A DNA stretch of 64,000 nt, from positions 32,145-96,144 of the forward strand of contig JBJHDH010000006.1 of the NCBI GenBank assembly GCA_050486445.1, read 5' to 3'. The DNA comes from Euryhalocaulis sp050486445. GTDB lineage: Bacteria; Pseudomonadota; Alphaproteobacteria; Caulobacterales; Maricaulaceae. The position numbers were made by a program, and so were the translations under genes. Positions within the stretch are counted from its first letter, which is position 1. Every line of letters starts with the position of its first letter. The notes below the pieces were generated by a model. The model did not search any database, had not been told where the DNA came from, and saw only the letters and a list, made by a program, of their open reading frames with translations. Shown here piece by piece: positions 1-7,744 of the stretch.

Positions 1-1
1 T

Positions 2-763
2 TTCCCGCAGGCGCCGGGTGGCTCCGCCTATTCCGCCGATATCCATGACTGGCCCCCCGATACGTTTGCCTATTCCTATGACAGTCCGGCCGGTGGCGCC
101 TTTGCCTGGCGCTATGAGACGCCGGAAGGTCCGGCCTGGGCCTATGCGTATGAAACGCCGGAGGGCTCGGCCTGGGCCTGGGCGTATGATTCCGCGCCCT
201 ATGCCGCGCCGCCGCCTTATCCCGGCCCGCATCCGGCTCCGCATCACGACCCTTATGCAGGGCCGTATCGCGGACCCTATGCCGATCACGCTTATGGGGG
301 CGCGCATCATGGCGGCTATCACCATGACTGGCGCTATGCCGAGTCGCGGCTGCACGGCGCCTCGTATCCGCGCATCGTGTGGGAGGCGCAGCATTATTAC
401 CGCGAGAGCGAGCGCGTGGTCGCGGTCACGCCGCTGCCCGGCAGAATCTATCTCAGTCCCTGCTGCGCCGGGGGCGTCGGCTATGGGTATTATTCCGCCC
501 CGCCGGTCTATTACGGTTATGGCGGCGGTGCGGGTTTCGCGGGCGGATTTTCAGGCGGCGGCTTCGCGGGCGGATCGTTCCTGACCGGCGGGGCGATGGG
601 GGCCGGAACATCCAGCCGCGCGCAGGCGTCGCATTCCAGCGCCGCCTTCGTCTCCGCCAGGTCGCAGGCGCAGGCCCATGCATCCGGCAATCAGAACGTC
701 GCGGCTGGCGCGCCCTTCGCGCCGCCTGCCTGGCCGGGCGTCGGCGCGAGGACGGGGTGGTAG
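2..763 (+). CDS. Tyr/Pro/Gly/His-rich protein with aromatic 12-residue repeats, 5' end outside window
   Basis: The frame is open from the left edge, so the N-terminus is missing; it ends at TAG 761-763. I do not recognise a family. Four tandem 12-residue units (nt 59-202) follow the pattern x-A-[F/W]-A-[Y/W]-x-Y-[D/E]-[S/T]-[P/A]-x-G, for example a unit containing AWAYAYETPEG. After them comes a Pro/Tyr/His-rich stretch (nt 200-350), a short more ordered part around VWEAQHYYRESERVVAVTPL, a Cys-Cys pair (SPCCAGG), and a Gly/Tyr/Ser/Ala-rich tail. The low-complexity, aromatic composition would suit an exported surface or matrix protein, but no signal peptide is visible because the start is cut off. 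The next gene starts 47 nt downstream, and the stop codon lies inside an operator-like repeat. Confidence 0.6.
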   Translation, partial: FPQAPGGSAYSADIHDWPPDTFAYSYDSPAGGAFAWRYETPEGPAWAYAYETPEGSAWAWAYDSAPYAAPPPYPGPHPAPHHDPYAGPYRGPYADHAYGGAHHGGYHHDWRYAESRLHGASYPRIVWEAQHYYRESERVVAVTPLPGRIYLSPCCAGGVGYGYYSAPPVYYGYGGGAGFAGGFSGGGFAGGSFLTGGAMGAGTSSRAQASHSSAAFVSARSQAQAHASGNQNVAAGAPFAPPAWPGVGARTGW

Positions 764-800
764 GAATTCTATCCTAGACAGGACTAGGAATTTCATCCTA
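761..800 (+). promoter_or_regulatory. Paired operator-like sites in front of the SNase-like gene
   Basis: Two copies of TAGGAATTnnnnCCTA lie at 761-776 and 785-800, 24 bp apart start to start. Each is an imperfect palindrome with TAGGA/TCCTA arms. The second ends 10 bp before the ATG at 811, so a bound protein would block transcription or initiation. The same 16-mer occurs at 43859-43874 inside a longer palindrome next to the S24-family repressor gene. I infer that this repressor also controls the nuclease-like gene. Confidence 0.5.
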
Positions 801-810
801 ATCTTGCGGC

Positions 811-1260
811 ATGATCCGCCGCGCTTTGCCGTTCGCCAGTCTTGTCCTGTTCACGCTGCTCGCCCCGCACGCCGCGCGGGCGCAGGCGCCGCGTCTGGCC
901 GGTCCGGTGCCGGCGGAGCTGGTGCGCGTGATCGACGGCGATACGCTGGAGGTGCGGGTGCAGGTCTGGCTGGAGCAGGAGCTGACCGTGCGGGCGCGGC
1001 TGGCCGATGTGGATGCGCCGGAGCTGCGCCGTCCCGGCTGCCCGGCGGAGCGGGAGCTGGCCGAACAGGCGCGCGATTTTGTGGCGCGGGCGCTGGGCGA
1101 GGGGGCGCTGTCGCTGAGCGACATCACGCACGACAAATACGCCCGCCGGGTGGTGGCGCGGGTGCGCGACGCGCAGGGCCGCGATCTTTCGGAATTGCTG
1201 CTGGAGGCCGGGCTGGCGCTGCCCTATCCCGCGCGCGGCGCCTGGTGCGGGGATTCCTGA
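811..1260 (+). CDS. Secreted thermonuclease (SNase)-like protein
   Basis: 149 residues. Residues 1-24 form a signal peptide (Arg-rich start, hydrophobic core, ARA-QA cleavage region), so the product is periplasmic or secreted. Residues 34-145 match the staphylococcal nuclease fold: VIDGDTLEV, RLADVDAPE and DKYARR. The residues corresponding to the catalytic Arg-35, Glu-43 and Arg-87 of the Staphylococcus enzyme are R63, E71 and R112, so phosphodiesterase activity is plausible. Many proteobacterial members of this family are untested. There is no clear Shine-Dalgarno before the ATG. Two operator-like sites end 10 bp upstream, suggesting repression. It is followed by the SulP gene in the same orientation, 97 nt away. 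Confidence 0.8.
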   Translation: MIRRALPFASLVLFTLLAPHAARAQAPRLAGPVPAELVRVIDGDTLEVRVQVWLEQELTVRARLADVDAPELRRPGCPAERELAEQARDFVARALGEGALSLSDITHDKYARRVVARVRDAQGRDLSELLLEAGLALPYPARGAWCGDS

Positions 1261-1357
1261 TCGCCAGATCCGCCAAACATTGACCGAATCGGCGGCGGGG
1301 CGCTGTTATGCAGCCCTCCGGCGCGGCCAGCGCGCCGGGATGAGGGGGCATCCGGCG

Positions 1358-3115
1358 ATGAAGCGGGCCGCGTCCTGGCGCGAAGAATATACGCCCAAGC
1401 TGATTACGGCGTTGCGCGAGGGCTATGGCTGGGCCGATCTGCGCGCCGACGCCCTTGCCGGACTTTCCGTCGCCATCGTCGCGCTGCCGCTGGCCATGGC
1501 GATCGCGGTGGCCAGCGGCGCGCCGCCAGAGGCCGGGCTGGTCACCGCCGCGGTGACGGGCATCGTGATCTCCGCCCTTGGCGGCAGCCGCCATCAGATT
1601 GGCGGGCCGACCGCCGCCTTTATCGTGGTCGTTTCGGACGTGATCGTGCGGCACGGCTATGACGGCATGCTACTGGCCACGCTGATGGCCGGGGTGATGC
1701 TGCTGGCCGCGGGCTGGATGCGGCTCGGCCTGTGGATGAAATACGTGCCCCAGCCCGTGGTGCTGGGCTTCACTGTCGGCATCGCGGCGGTGATTTTCTC
1801 GACCCAGATCGGCGACATGCTGGGCTTTCCCCCGCCGGAAGCTGTGGGCGAAGGCGGCGTGATCGAACGCTGGCGCTATTATTTCGAGTCGATCCGCCAG
1901 ATCGACCCCGTGGCGGCGGCGGTGGGGATCGCCTCGCTCTGCGCCATCCTGCTGCTGCGTGCGCGGGGGCCGCGTCTGCCGTCTTTCCTGATTGTGGGCG
2001 GCGCGGCGGCGCTGCTGGTCGCGTTCAGCCCGGCGGACGCGCCGACCATCGGCTCGCGCTTTGGCGGCGTGCCGCTCGGCCTGCCGGAGCTGCAATTCCC
2101 CGTCATCTCGCTGGAGCGCATAGGCGTGCTGCTGCCCAGCGCCTTCACCATCGCCTTTCTGGCCGGGATCGAGTCGTTGCTGACCGCGACGCTGGCCGAC
2201 GGCATGACCGGGCGGCGGCATCGCTCCAATTGTGAACTGGTGGCGCAGGGCGTCGCCAATATCGCCAGCGTCACGGTCGGCGGCCTGCCGGCCACCGGCA
2301 CGATGGCGCGCACCGCCACCAATATTCGCGCCGGCGCGCGCACGCCGGTCGCCGGCATTCTGCATGGCGTGTTCCTGCTGCTGGTTCTTCTGATCGCGGC
2401 GCCGCTGGCCGATTACGCGCCGATGGCGGCGCTGGCCGCCATTGTCGTCGCCGTGGCGTTCAGCATGGCCGAGCCGCGCCGGGTCGGCCGCCTGCTCCGC
2501 CGGGGGCCGCGCGGCGACCGGTTTGTGTTTCTGGTCACGTTCGGCCTGACGACGTTTGTCAGCCTGACGCTGGCGGTGCAGATCGGCGTGGTGCTGGCCG
2601 CCATCATGTTCATGCACCGTATGGCCGAGGCGGTGGAGGTGACGGGCGGGCCGATCCTGCCTGGAGAGGGCGAGGCCGAGGCCGAGGGCGACGCGCCGCC
2701 CGACTGGCGCGCCCGGCTGCCCGAGGGCGCGCGCGCCTTCACCGTGCGCGGGCCGCTTTTTTATGGCGCGGCGAACCGGGTGCGCGACGTGCTCAGCCGC
2801 GAGTCGCGCAATACACAGGTCTTCGTGCTGGACCTCAACCGCACGCCGGTGGTCGACATGACCGGCGCGGACACGGTGAAGGAGCTGGCCGATGGATTGC
2901 GCCGGCGCGGCGCGGTGGTGATCGTCTCCGGCGCGCGGCCGCGCGTGCGCCGGACGCTGGAGGCCGCGCGTCTGTTGTCCGGCGAAGACTTGCGTTACGC
3001 GGCCAGCGGCTGGGTGGCGGCGCGCATGGCCAGGGAGATTATCGCGGCGAGGGAAGATGCGGCGCAAGCCAAAGCCGAAGCGGAGGCCGAAGCGGCGGCT
3101 GGCGAACAAGACTGA
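1358..3115 (+). CDS. SulP family inorganic anion transporter with STAS domain
   Basis: 585 residues from the ATG at 1358, chosen for the GAGGGGG ribosome site 9 nt upstream; an ATG at 1340 and a TTG at 1280 are in frame but have no such site. Residues about 25-420 are a hydrophobic SulP core that begins with the typical DLRADALAGLSVAIVALPLAMAIA and continues with SRHQIGGPTAAF. A cytoplasmic STAS domain occupies about 457-560 (TVRGPLFYGAANRV, VLDLNRTPVVDMTGADTV). Family members move sulfate, bicarbonate, molybdate or dicarboxylates across the inner membrane by proton or sodium symport or exchange; the substrate cannot be read here. The Ala/Glu/Lys-rich C-terminus is low complexity. It converges on dnaJ with 25 nt between stops. 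Confidence 0.88.
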   Translation: MKRAASWREEYTPKLITALREGYGWADLRADALAGLSVAIVALPLAMAIAVASGAPPEAGLVTAAVTGIVISALGGSRHQIGGPTAAFIVVVSDVIVRHGYDGMLLATLMAGVMLLAAGWMRLGLWMKYVPQPVVLGFTVGIAAVIFSTQIGDMLGFPPPEAVGEGGVIERWRYYFESIRQIDPVAAAVGIASLCAILLLRARGPRLPSFLIVGGAAALLVAFSPADAPTIGSRFGGVPLGLPELQFPVISLERIGVLLPSAFTIAFLAGIESLLTATLADGMTGRRHRSNCELVAQGVANIASVTVGGLPATGTMARTATNIRAGARTPVAGILHGVFLLLVLLIAAPLADYAPMAALAAIVVAVAFSMAEPRRVGRLLRRGPRGDRFVFLVTFGLTTFVSLTLAVQIGVVLAAIMFMHRMAEAVEVTGGPILPGEGEAEAEGDAPPDWRARLPEGARAFTVRGPLFYGAANRVRDVLSRESRNTQVFVLDLNRTPVVDMTGADTVKELADGLRRRGAVVIVSGARPRVRRTLEAARLLSGEDLRYAASGWVAARMAREIIAAREDAAQAKAEAEAEAAAGEQD

Positions 3116-3140
3116 GCCGGGGTTCCGGACGGGCGCCCGG

Positions 3141-4313
3141 TCAGGCGTGCGGGCGGCCGTCGGGACTGGACGACATGTTTTCCCAGAAGCGCCGGACCCG
3201 CGACAGGAAGCCATTGGCCTCCGGGTGGCACTCGCAGTCCTCGCAGGTCAGATCGCGGAACCGCTCCAGGCATTCGCGCTGTTCGGGCGTCAGCTTGCGC
3301 GGCGTCTCCACGAACAGCTCGACATAAAGATCGCCGCGCGTATTGGCGCGGAGCTGGCTCATGCCCATGCCGCGCAGGCGGATGCGCTCGCCGGTCTGGG
3401 CCCCGGCGGGCACGTCGATACATTCCCGGCCGCCCTCGATGGTCGGCGCCTCGATGCCGCCGCCCAGCGCCGCCGTCGCCACCGGCACGCAGGCGCGGCA
3501 GTAAAGATCGGCGCCGTCGCGCTCGAACAGATCGTGCTCCTTGACCGAGACGAACAGATAAAGATCGCCGCGCGGCCCGCCGCGCAGGCCCGCGTCTCCC
3601 TCGCCAGCCAGGCGGATGCGCGTGCCGTCCTCCACTCCGGCGGGAATGGCGACCGACAGCGTGCGCGTGCGCCGCGTCAGGCCGACGCCGTCGCACGCCG
3701 TGCAGGGATGGGCGACGTAGCGGCCCTGTCCGCCGCAGGTGGGACAGGTGCGCTCCATGGTGAAAAAGCCCTGCTGGGCGCGCACCCGTCCGGCGCCGTG
3801 GCAGGTGGGGCAGGTCTCCGGCTTTGTGCCGGGCGCGGCGCCGGAGCCATCGCATTCCTCGCAGGACAGCGCCGGTTTGACGCTGATCTCCGCCTCTTTT
3901 CCGGCAAAGGCGTCCTCCAGCGCGATCTCGATATCGGCGCGCAGATCGCCGCCGCGCGCCGGGCCCGCGCGTCCGCGCCGCTGCTGCGCGCCCGCGCGGC
4001 CGAAAATGTCGCCGAACACGCTGTCGAAAATATCGGCGAAATCGCCATGCGCCGCGCCCGCGGCGCCGGCCGCGCCGGCGAAGCCGTTCAGCCCGTCAGG
4101 CCCGTAACGGTCATAGGCGGCGCGTTTTTGCGGATCGCTCAGCACCGCATAGGCTTCGTTGACGTCCTTGAATTTGCGCTCGGCGTCGGAACAGCCGCCA
4201 TTGCGGTCCGGATGGTGCTGCATGGCCAGCTTGCGATAGGCCGCCTTCAGCGTCGCCCCGTCGGCGTTGCGGGCGCAGCCCAGCACTTCGTAATAATCGG
4301 CGCGCGCGGCCAT
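3141..4313 (-). CDS. dnaJ: Chaperone DnaJ (Hsp40)
   Basis: 390 residues. The J domain is residues 5-70, with the HPD motif at 34-36 that stimulates DnaK ATPase. A Gly/Ala/Phe-rich linker follows, then four CxxCxGxG zinc motifs (CEECDGSG, CPTCHGAG, CPTCGGQG, CTACDGVG), and the two C-terminal substrate-binding barrels. The C-terminal tail is unusual in holding extra cysteines (LTCEDCECHPE). The gene lies 72 nt downstream of dnaK on the same strand, behind a strong hairpin, so it is probably expressed mainly by read-through from the dnaK heat-shock promoter. Confidence 0.97.
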   Translation of the reverse strand: MAARADYYEVLGCARNADGATLKAAYRKLAMQHHPDRNGGCSDAERKFKDVNEAYAVLSDPQKRAAYDRYGPDGLNGFAGAAGAAGAAHGDFADIFDSVFGDIFGRAGAQQRRGRAGPARGGDLRADIEIALEDAFAGKEAEISVKPALSCEECDGSGAAPGTKPETCPTCHGAGRVRAQQGFFTMERTCPTCGGQGRYVAHPCTACDGVGLTRRTRTLSVAIPAGVEDGTRIRLAGEGDAGLRGGPRGDLYLFVSVKEHDLFERDGADLYCRACVPVATAALGGGIEAPTIEGGRECIDVPAGAQTGERIRLRGMGMSQLRANTRGDLYVELFVETPRKLTPEQRECLERFRDLTCEDCECHPEANGFLSRVRRFWENMSSSPDGRPHA

Positions 4314-4340
4314 TGGCGGCTCTTTCCCCGTAAAACATGA

Positions 4341-4371
4341 CGCCCGTCCGGAATCCCCATCCGGACGGGCG
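4341..4371 (-). promoter_or_regulatory. Hairpin between dnaK and dnaJ
   Basis: A perfect 12-bp stem (4341-4352 with 4360-4371, arm CGCCCGTCCGGA) encloses a 7-nt loop. On the minus strand a short TTTT follows after a few bases, so it is a weak rather than classical terminator. Its place in the dnaK-dnaJ spacer suggests partial termination or an RNA processing or stability site that sets the DnaK:DnaJ ratio. Confidence 0.6.
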
Positions 4372-4385
4372 CTACACCTGAGCGC

Positions 4386-6308
4386 CTAGGCGCTCTTTTT
4401 CTCGTCGCCGTCCACTTCCTCGAACTCGGCGTCCACCACATCGTCATTCGACTCGCCGGATGCGGCGGCGTCCGCGGCGGCGTCGCCCTCGGCCTGCGCC
4501 GCCTGCTGCTGTTCGTAGAGCGCCTGGCCGATCTTCATCGCCGCGGCGGCGGCGGCCTGGGTCTTGGCGTCGATCTCGGCCAGATCCTCGCCCTCGATGG
4601 CTTTGCGCAGATCGGCGATGGCGGTCTCGACCGCTTCCTTGTCGGCTTCGGAAATCTTGTCGCCGTGTTCCTTGACCTGGGCCTCGCTCTGATGGATCAG
4701 CGACTCGGCCTGGTTTTTCGCCTCGACCAGCGCGCGGCGCTGCTTGTCGGATTCGGCGTTGGTCTCGGCGTCCTGGACCATGCGGTTGATCTCGTCGTCG
4801 GAAAGCCCGCCGCTGGCCTGGATGCGAATCTGCTGTTCCTTGCCGGTGGCCTTGTCGCGCGCCGACACATTGACGATGCCGTTGGCGTCGATATCGAACG
4901 TCACCTCCACCTGCGGCACGCCGCGCGGCGCGGGCGGGATGCCGACCAGATCGAACTGGCCCAGCATCTTGTTGTCCGAGGCCATCTCGCGCTCGCCCTG
5001 GAAGACGCGGATCGTCACCGCGGTCTGGTGGTCCTCGGCGGTGGAGAAGGTCTGCGACTTCTTGGTCGGGATGGTGGTGTTGCGGTCGATCAGGCGCGTG
5101 AACACGCCGCCCAGCGTCTCGATGCCCAGCGACAAAGGCGTGACGTCCAGCAGCAGCACGTCCTTCACATCGCCTTGCAGCACGCCGGCCTGAATGGCCG
5201 CGCCCATCGCCACGACCTCATCCGGGTTGACGCCCTGATGCGGCTGACGGCCGAAAAACTCCTTCACCGTCTCCTGCACTTTGGGCATGCGCGTCATGCC
5301 GCCCACCAGCACCACCTCCTGGATGTCGGAGGCTTTCAGGCCGGCGTCCTTCAGCGCCGCCTGGATCGGCGGGATGGTGCGCTTGATGAGGTCTTCGACC
5401 AGCGTTTCCAGCTTGGCCCGCGACAGCTTCATGGTGAGGTGTTTGGGACCGCTCGCGTCGGCGGTGATGAAGGGCAGGTTCACTTCGTAGGAGGTGGTGG
5501 AGGAAAGCTCCTTTTTCGCCTTCTCCGCCTCTTCCTTCAGGCGTTGCAGGGCCAGCTTGTCGTTGCGCAGATCGATGCCCTGATCCTTTTTGAACTCGCT
5601 GGCGAGATAATCGACGATGCGCATGTCGAAATCCTCGCCGCCGAGGAAGGTGTCGCCATTGGTCGCCTTCACCTCGAACACGCCGTCGCCGATTTCGAGG
5701 ACCGAGATGTCGAACGTGCCGCCGCCAAGGTCATAGACCGCGATGGTCTTGCCTTCGTCCTTGTCCAGACCGTAGGCCAGCGCCGCCGCCGTCGGCTCGT
5801 TGATGATGCGCAGCACGTCGAGGCCCGCGATCTTGCCGGCGTCCTTGGTGGCCTGGCGCTGGGAGTCGTCGAAATAGGCCGGCACGGTGATGACGGCCTG
5901 GGTCACGGTCTCGCCCAGATGCTGCTCGGCCGTCTCCTTCATTTTCTGAAGGATGAAGGCGGAGATTTCAGAGGGGGCGTAATCCTTGTCGCGCCCCTTC
6001 ACCCAGGCGTCGCCATTGGGGCCTTCGACGATGGCGTAGGGGACGAGGTCTTTATCCTTCTTCACTTCCGGGGCGGTCATGCGCCGGCCGATCAGGCGCT
6101 TGATGGCGAAGAAGGTGTGGTCGGGATTGGTCACCGCCTGGCGCCGGGCCGGCTGGCCGATCAGGCGCTGGCCGTCGTCGGTGAAGGCGACGACGGAGGG
6201 CGTGGTGCGCGCGCCTTCCGCGTTTTCGATCACCCTCGGCTTGCCCCCCTCCATCACGGCGACGCAGGAATTGGTTGTTCCAAGGTCGATGCCGATCACT
6301 TTGCTCAT
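4386..6308 (-). CDS. dnaK: Chaperone DnaK (Hsp70)
   Basis: 640 residues, the usual length. The start is the ATG at 6308 (MSKVIGIDLGTTNSCVAV); the frame stays open further upstream, but that stretch is leader. The nucleotide-binding domain (about 1-385) has IGIDLGTTNS, VYDLGGGTFDISVL and VVLVGGMTRMP. The substrate-binding domain and helical lid follow, ending in the acidic Hsp70 tail EEVDGDEKKSA. It works with DnaJ (downstream) and GrpE (encoded at 7745-8395). A sigma-32-type promoter is visible about 155 nt upstream of the start codon. Confidence 0.98.
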   Translation of the reverse strand: MSKVIGIDLGTTNSCVAVMEGGKPRVIENAEGARTTPSVVAFTDDGQRLIGQPARRQAVTNPDHTFFAIKRLIGRRMTAPEVKKDKDLVPYAIVEGPNGDAWVKGRDKDYAPSEISAFILQKMKETAEQHLGETVTQAVITVPAYFDDSQRQATKDAGKIAGLDVLRIINEPTAAALAYGLDKDEGKTIAVYDLGGGTFDISVLEIGDGVFEVKATNGDTFLGGEDFDMRIVDYLASEFKKDQGIDLRNDKLALQRLKEEAEKAKKELSSTTSYEVNLPFITADASGPKHLTMKLSRAKLETLVEDLIKRTIPPIQAALKDAGLKASDIQEVVLVGGMTRMPKVQETVKEFFGRQPHQGVNPDEVVAMGAAIQAGVLQGDVKDVLLLDVTPLSLGIETLGGVFTRLIDRNTTIPTKKSQTFSTAEDHQTAVTIRVFQGEREMASDNKMLGQFDLVGIPPAPRGVPQVEVTFDIDANGIVNVSARDKATGKEQQIRIQASGGLSDDEINRMVQDAETNAESDKQRRALVEAKNQAESLIHQSEAQVKEHGDKISEADKEAVETAIADLRKAIEGEDLAEIDAKTQAAAAAAMKIGQALYEQQQAAQAEGDAAADAAASGESNDDVVDAEFEEVDGDEKKSA

Positions 6309-6461
6309 CGCACTCTCTTCTCTTGCTGCGGCGGACCCTGCGCGTTCCTGCGGCCCCATGATGGCGCCCGCGCGCACAAGCCCCCATACGAAGACCAGAA
6401 TTCTGGTAGCGCAGCCCCGAAAGCCCCCGAAAGGCGCCCCGAGGCTGCGTTCCGGCTCCCG

Positions 6462-6489
6462 ATATGGTGAGATTCCGCTGACCCGCAAG
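6462..6489 (-). promoter_or_regulatory. Predicted RpoH (sigma-32) heat-shock promoter of dnaK
   Basis: On the minus strand, CTTG (6489-6486) and CACCATAT (6469-6462) are separated by 16 nt, close to the proteobacterial sigma-32 consensus CTTGAA / CCCCATnT. The transcript would have a leader of about 145 nt, which contains a perfect 14-bp palindrome, ACCAGAATTCTGGT (6394-6407). No CIRCE inverted repeat is present, so control here looks sigma-32 based rather than HrcA based. Confidence 0.5.
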
Positions 6490-6517
6490 GGTTTTTTACC
6501 CTGAAAGGGGCTCCCGG

Positions 6518-7156
6518 ATGCTTCCCGAAGGCTTTCAGTATCTGCCCGGCCGGATTTCCCCCGCGGATCAGGCTGAATTGGCCGGATGCGTCCGGGCGGG
6601 GCTGGCCGCCGCGCCGCTCTACCGGCCCCATATGCCCGGCAGCGGAACCCCGATGCGCGTAACCATGAGCAATTTCGGGCCGCTGGGCTGGGTCACCGAC
6701 CGTGAGCGGGGCTACAGATATCAAGCGGAACATCCCCTGACAGGAACGCCCTGGCCGCCCATCCCGCCCGCTCTGCTGGCCCTGTGGGACGATGTGGCGG
6801 GCTGGCCGGTCCCGCCCGAGGCCTGTCTGGTCAATCTTTACGGGGCGGATTCGCGCATGGGCCTGCATGTGGATGCGGACGAGGCGGCGCGGGAGGCGCC
6901 AGTGGTCTCGGTCAGTCTTGGCGACGACGCGCTGTTCCGCATCGCCTGTACGCCCGGCCGCGCGGGCGGCACGGCGTCGCTGCGCCTGCGCTCGGGCGAT
7001 GTCGTGGTGCTGGGCGGGACAGCGCGGCGCTGCCGTCATGGCGTTGATCGCATCTATCCGGGAACCAGCCGCTTGCTGGCGCGCGCCGGGATTGCCGGCG
7101 AGAGCGGCGGAGGGGGGCGTATCAATCTGACGCTGCGCCGGGTGACGCCGCACTGA
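6518..7156 (+). CDS. alkB: Alpha-ketoglutarate-dependent dioxygenase AlkB
   Basis: 212 residues. AlkB repairs alkylated bases such as 1-methyladenine and 3-methylcytosine in DNA or RNA by oxidative demethylation, using Fe(II) and 2-oxoglutarate. The iron ligands are visible as HVD (H117, D119) and H174 in RHGVDRI. The 2-oxoglutarate-binding arginines are R201 and the pair near 207 in RINLTLRR. NLYGADSRMGLHVDADE matches the family core. The gene is divergent from dnaK and shares its 209-bp upstream region. The ATG follows an AAAGGGG-like ribosome site. Confidence 0.93.
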   Translation: MLPEGFQYLPGRISPADQAELAGCVRAGLAAAPLYRPHMPGSGTPMRVTMSNFGPLGWVTDRERGYRYQAEHPLTGTPWPPIPPALLALWDDVAGWPVPPEACLVNLYGADSRMGLHVDADEAAREAPVVSVSLGDDALFRIACTPGRAGGTASLRLRSGDVVVLGGTARRCRHGVDRIYPGTSRLLARAGIAGESGGGGRINLTLRRVTPH

Positions 7157-7242
7157 TTTTCACCGGCTATGGCGCCTTGCGGGCCCTGCCTGGCCGGAAC
7201 CGCCATTGGCGGAGAACGTTTCTGCCTAACGAGGGGGCGCAG

Positions 7243-7611
7243 ATGAAGAAAGGGTTCGCCATGTATGGCAAAATTTCGGCAATCGTCGCGGCGGGCGTGC
7301 TGGCGGCCGCCTGCGCCCAGGGCTACGGACAGGATCCGCGCACCCAGCGCGCGCTGGGCGGCGCAGCCATCGGCGGCGCGGTCGGCGCGGGCGCCGGCGC
7401 GATCATCGACGATAACACAACGCGGGGCGCCCTGATCGGCGGCGCAGCGGGCGCCGCGCTGGGCGCGGGCGTCGGCGCGGCCACCACGCCGAGCCAGCGG
7501 ACCGGACCGGGCGGCGCGCAGATGTATTTCGACCAGCGGGCGCAGCGTTATTTCTATGTCGATCAGCGCACCGGCCGCACCTATTGGGAAAACGGCCAGC
7601 TTCGCGGCTAA
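7243..7611 (+). CDS. Glycine-zipper protein (YMGG-like), probable envelope lipoprotein
   Basis: 122 residues from the ATG at 7243, chosen for the GAGGGGG site just upstream; an in-frame TTG at 7177 has none. An N-terminal hydrophobic segment ends in VLAAAC, a loose lipobox, so the mature protein may be lipidated at that Cys. Residues 38-82 are a double glycine zipper (GGAAIGGAVGAGAGAI, then ALIGGAAGAALGAGVGA) that could form a membrane hairpin. The tail is polar and aromatic (FDQRAQRYFYVDQRTGRTYWENGQ). Related proteins are called YMGG-like or 17-kDa surface antigen-like; their role is not established. A hairpin terminator follows. Confidence 0.75.
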   Translation: MKKGFAMYGKISAIVAAGVLAAACAQGYGQDPRTQRALGGAAIGGAVGAGAGAIIDDNTTRGALIGGAAGAALGAGVGAATTPSQRTGPGGAQMYFDQRAQRYFYVDQRTGRTYWENGQLRG

Positions 7612-7680
7612 GGGCGCGGATTTGGCCCGGGCTTTGCCGGTGTAATTCCGTTCTGTTCGGGCGGTCAGACCCGGACGCCA

Positions 7681-7718
7681 GAGCGTGATCCGCGCAAGCG
7701 GGTCACGCTCTACTTTTT
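7681..7718 (+). terminator. Hairpin terminator, also a short palindromic repeat
   Basis: A 14-bp stem with one G-T pair (7681-7694 with 7699-7712), a GCAA tetraloop and a trailing CTTTTT. It probably ends transcription of the glycine-zipper gene and of grpE from the other side. The arm AGAGCGTGATCC closely matches the arm of the hairpin at 63961-63994 (AGAGCATGATCC), so it belongs to a repeat family. Confidence 0.7.
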
Positions 7719-7744
7719 AGGCTGACTGACGGCTTTCAGCGTTT

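Noticed and set aside
1670..3214. 514-codon open frame opposite the SulP gene
   Set aside because: Arg/His/Gln-rich antisense translation; runs across the ends of two real genes.
6309..6330. CIRCE element before dnaK
   Set aside because: Only a half-like GAGTGC is present next to the start; no inverted partner.
4665..6470. Long open frame on the plus strand opposite dnaK
   Set aside because: It exists because GC-rich codons avoid stops in the antisense frame; its translation is His/Gly/Arg-rich without any domain, while dnaK is certain.
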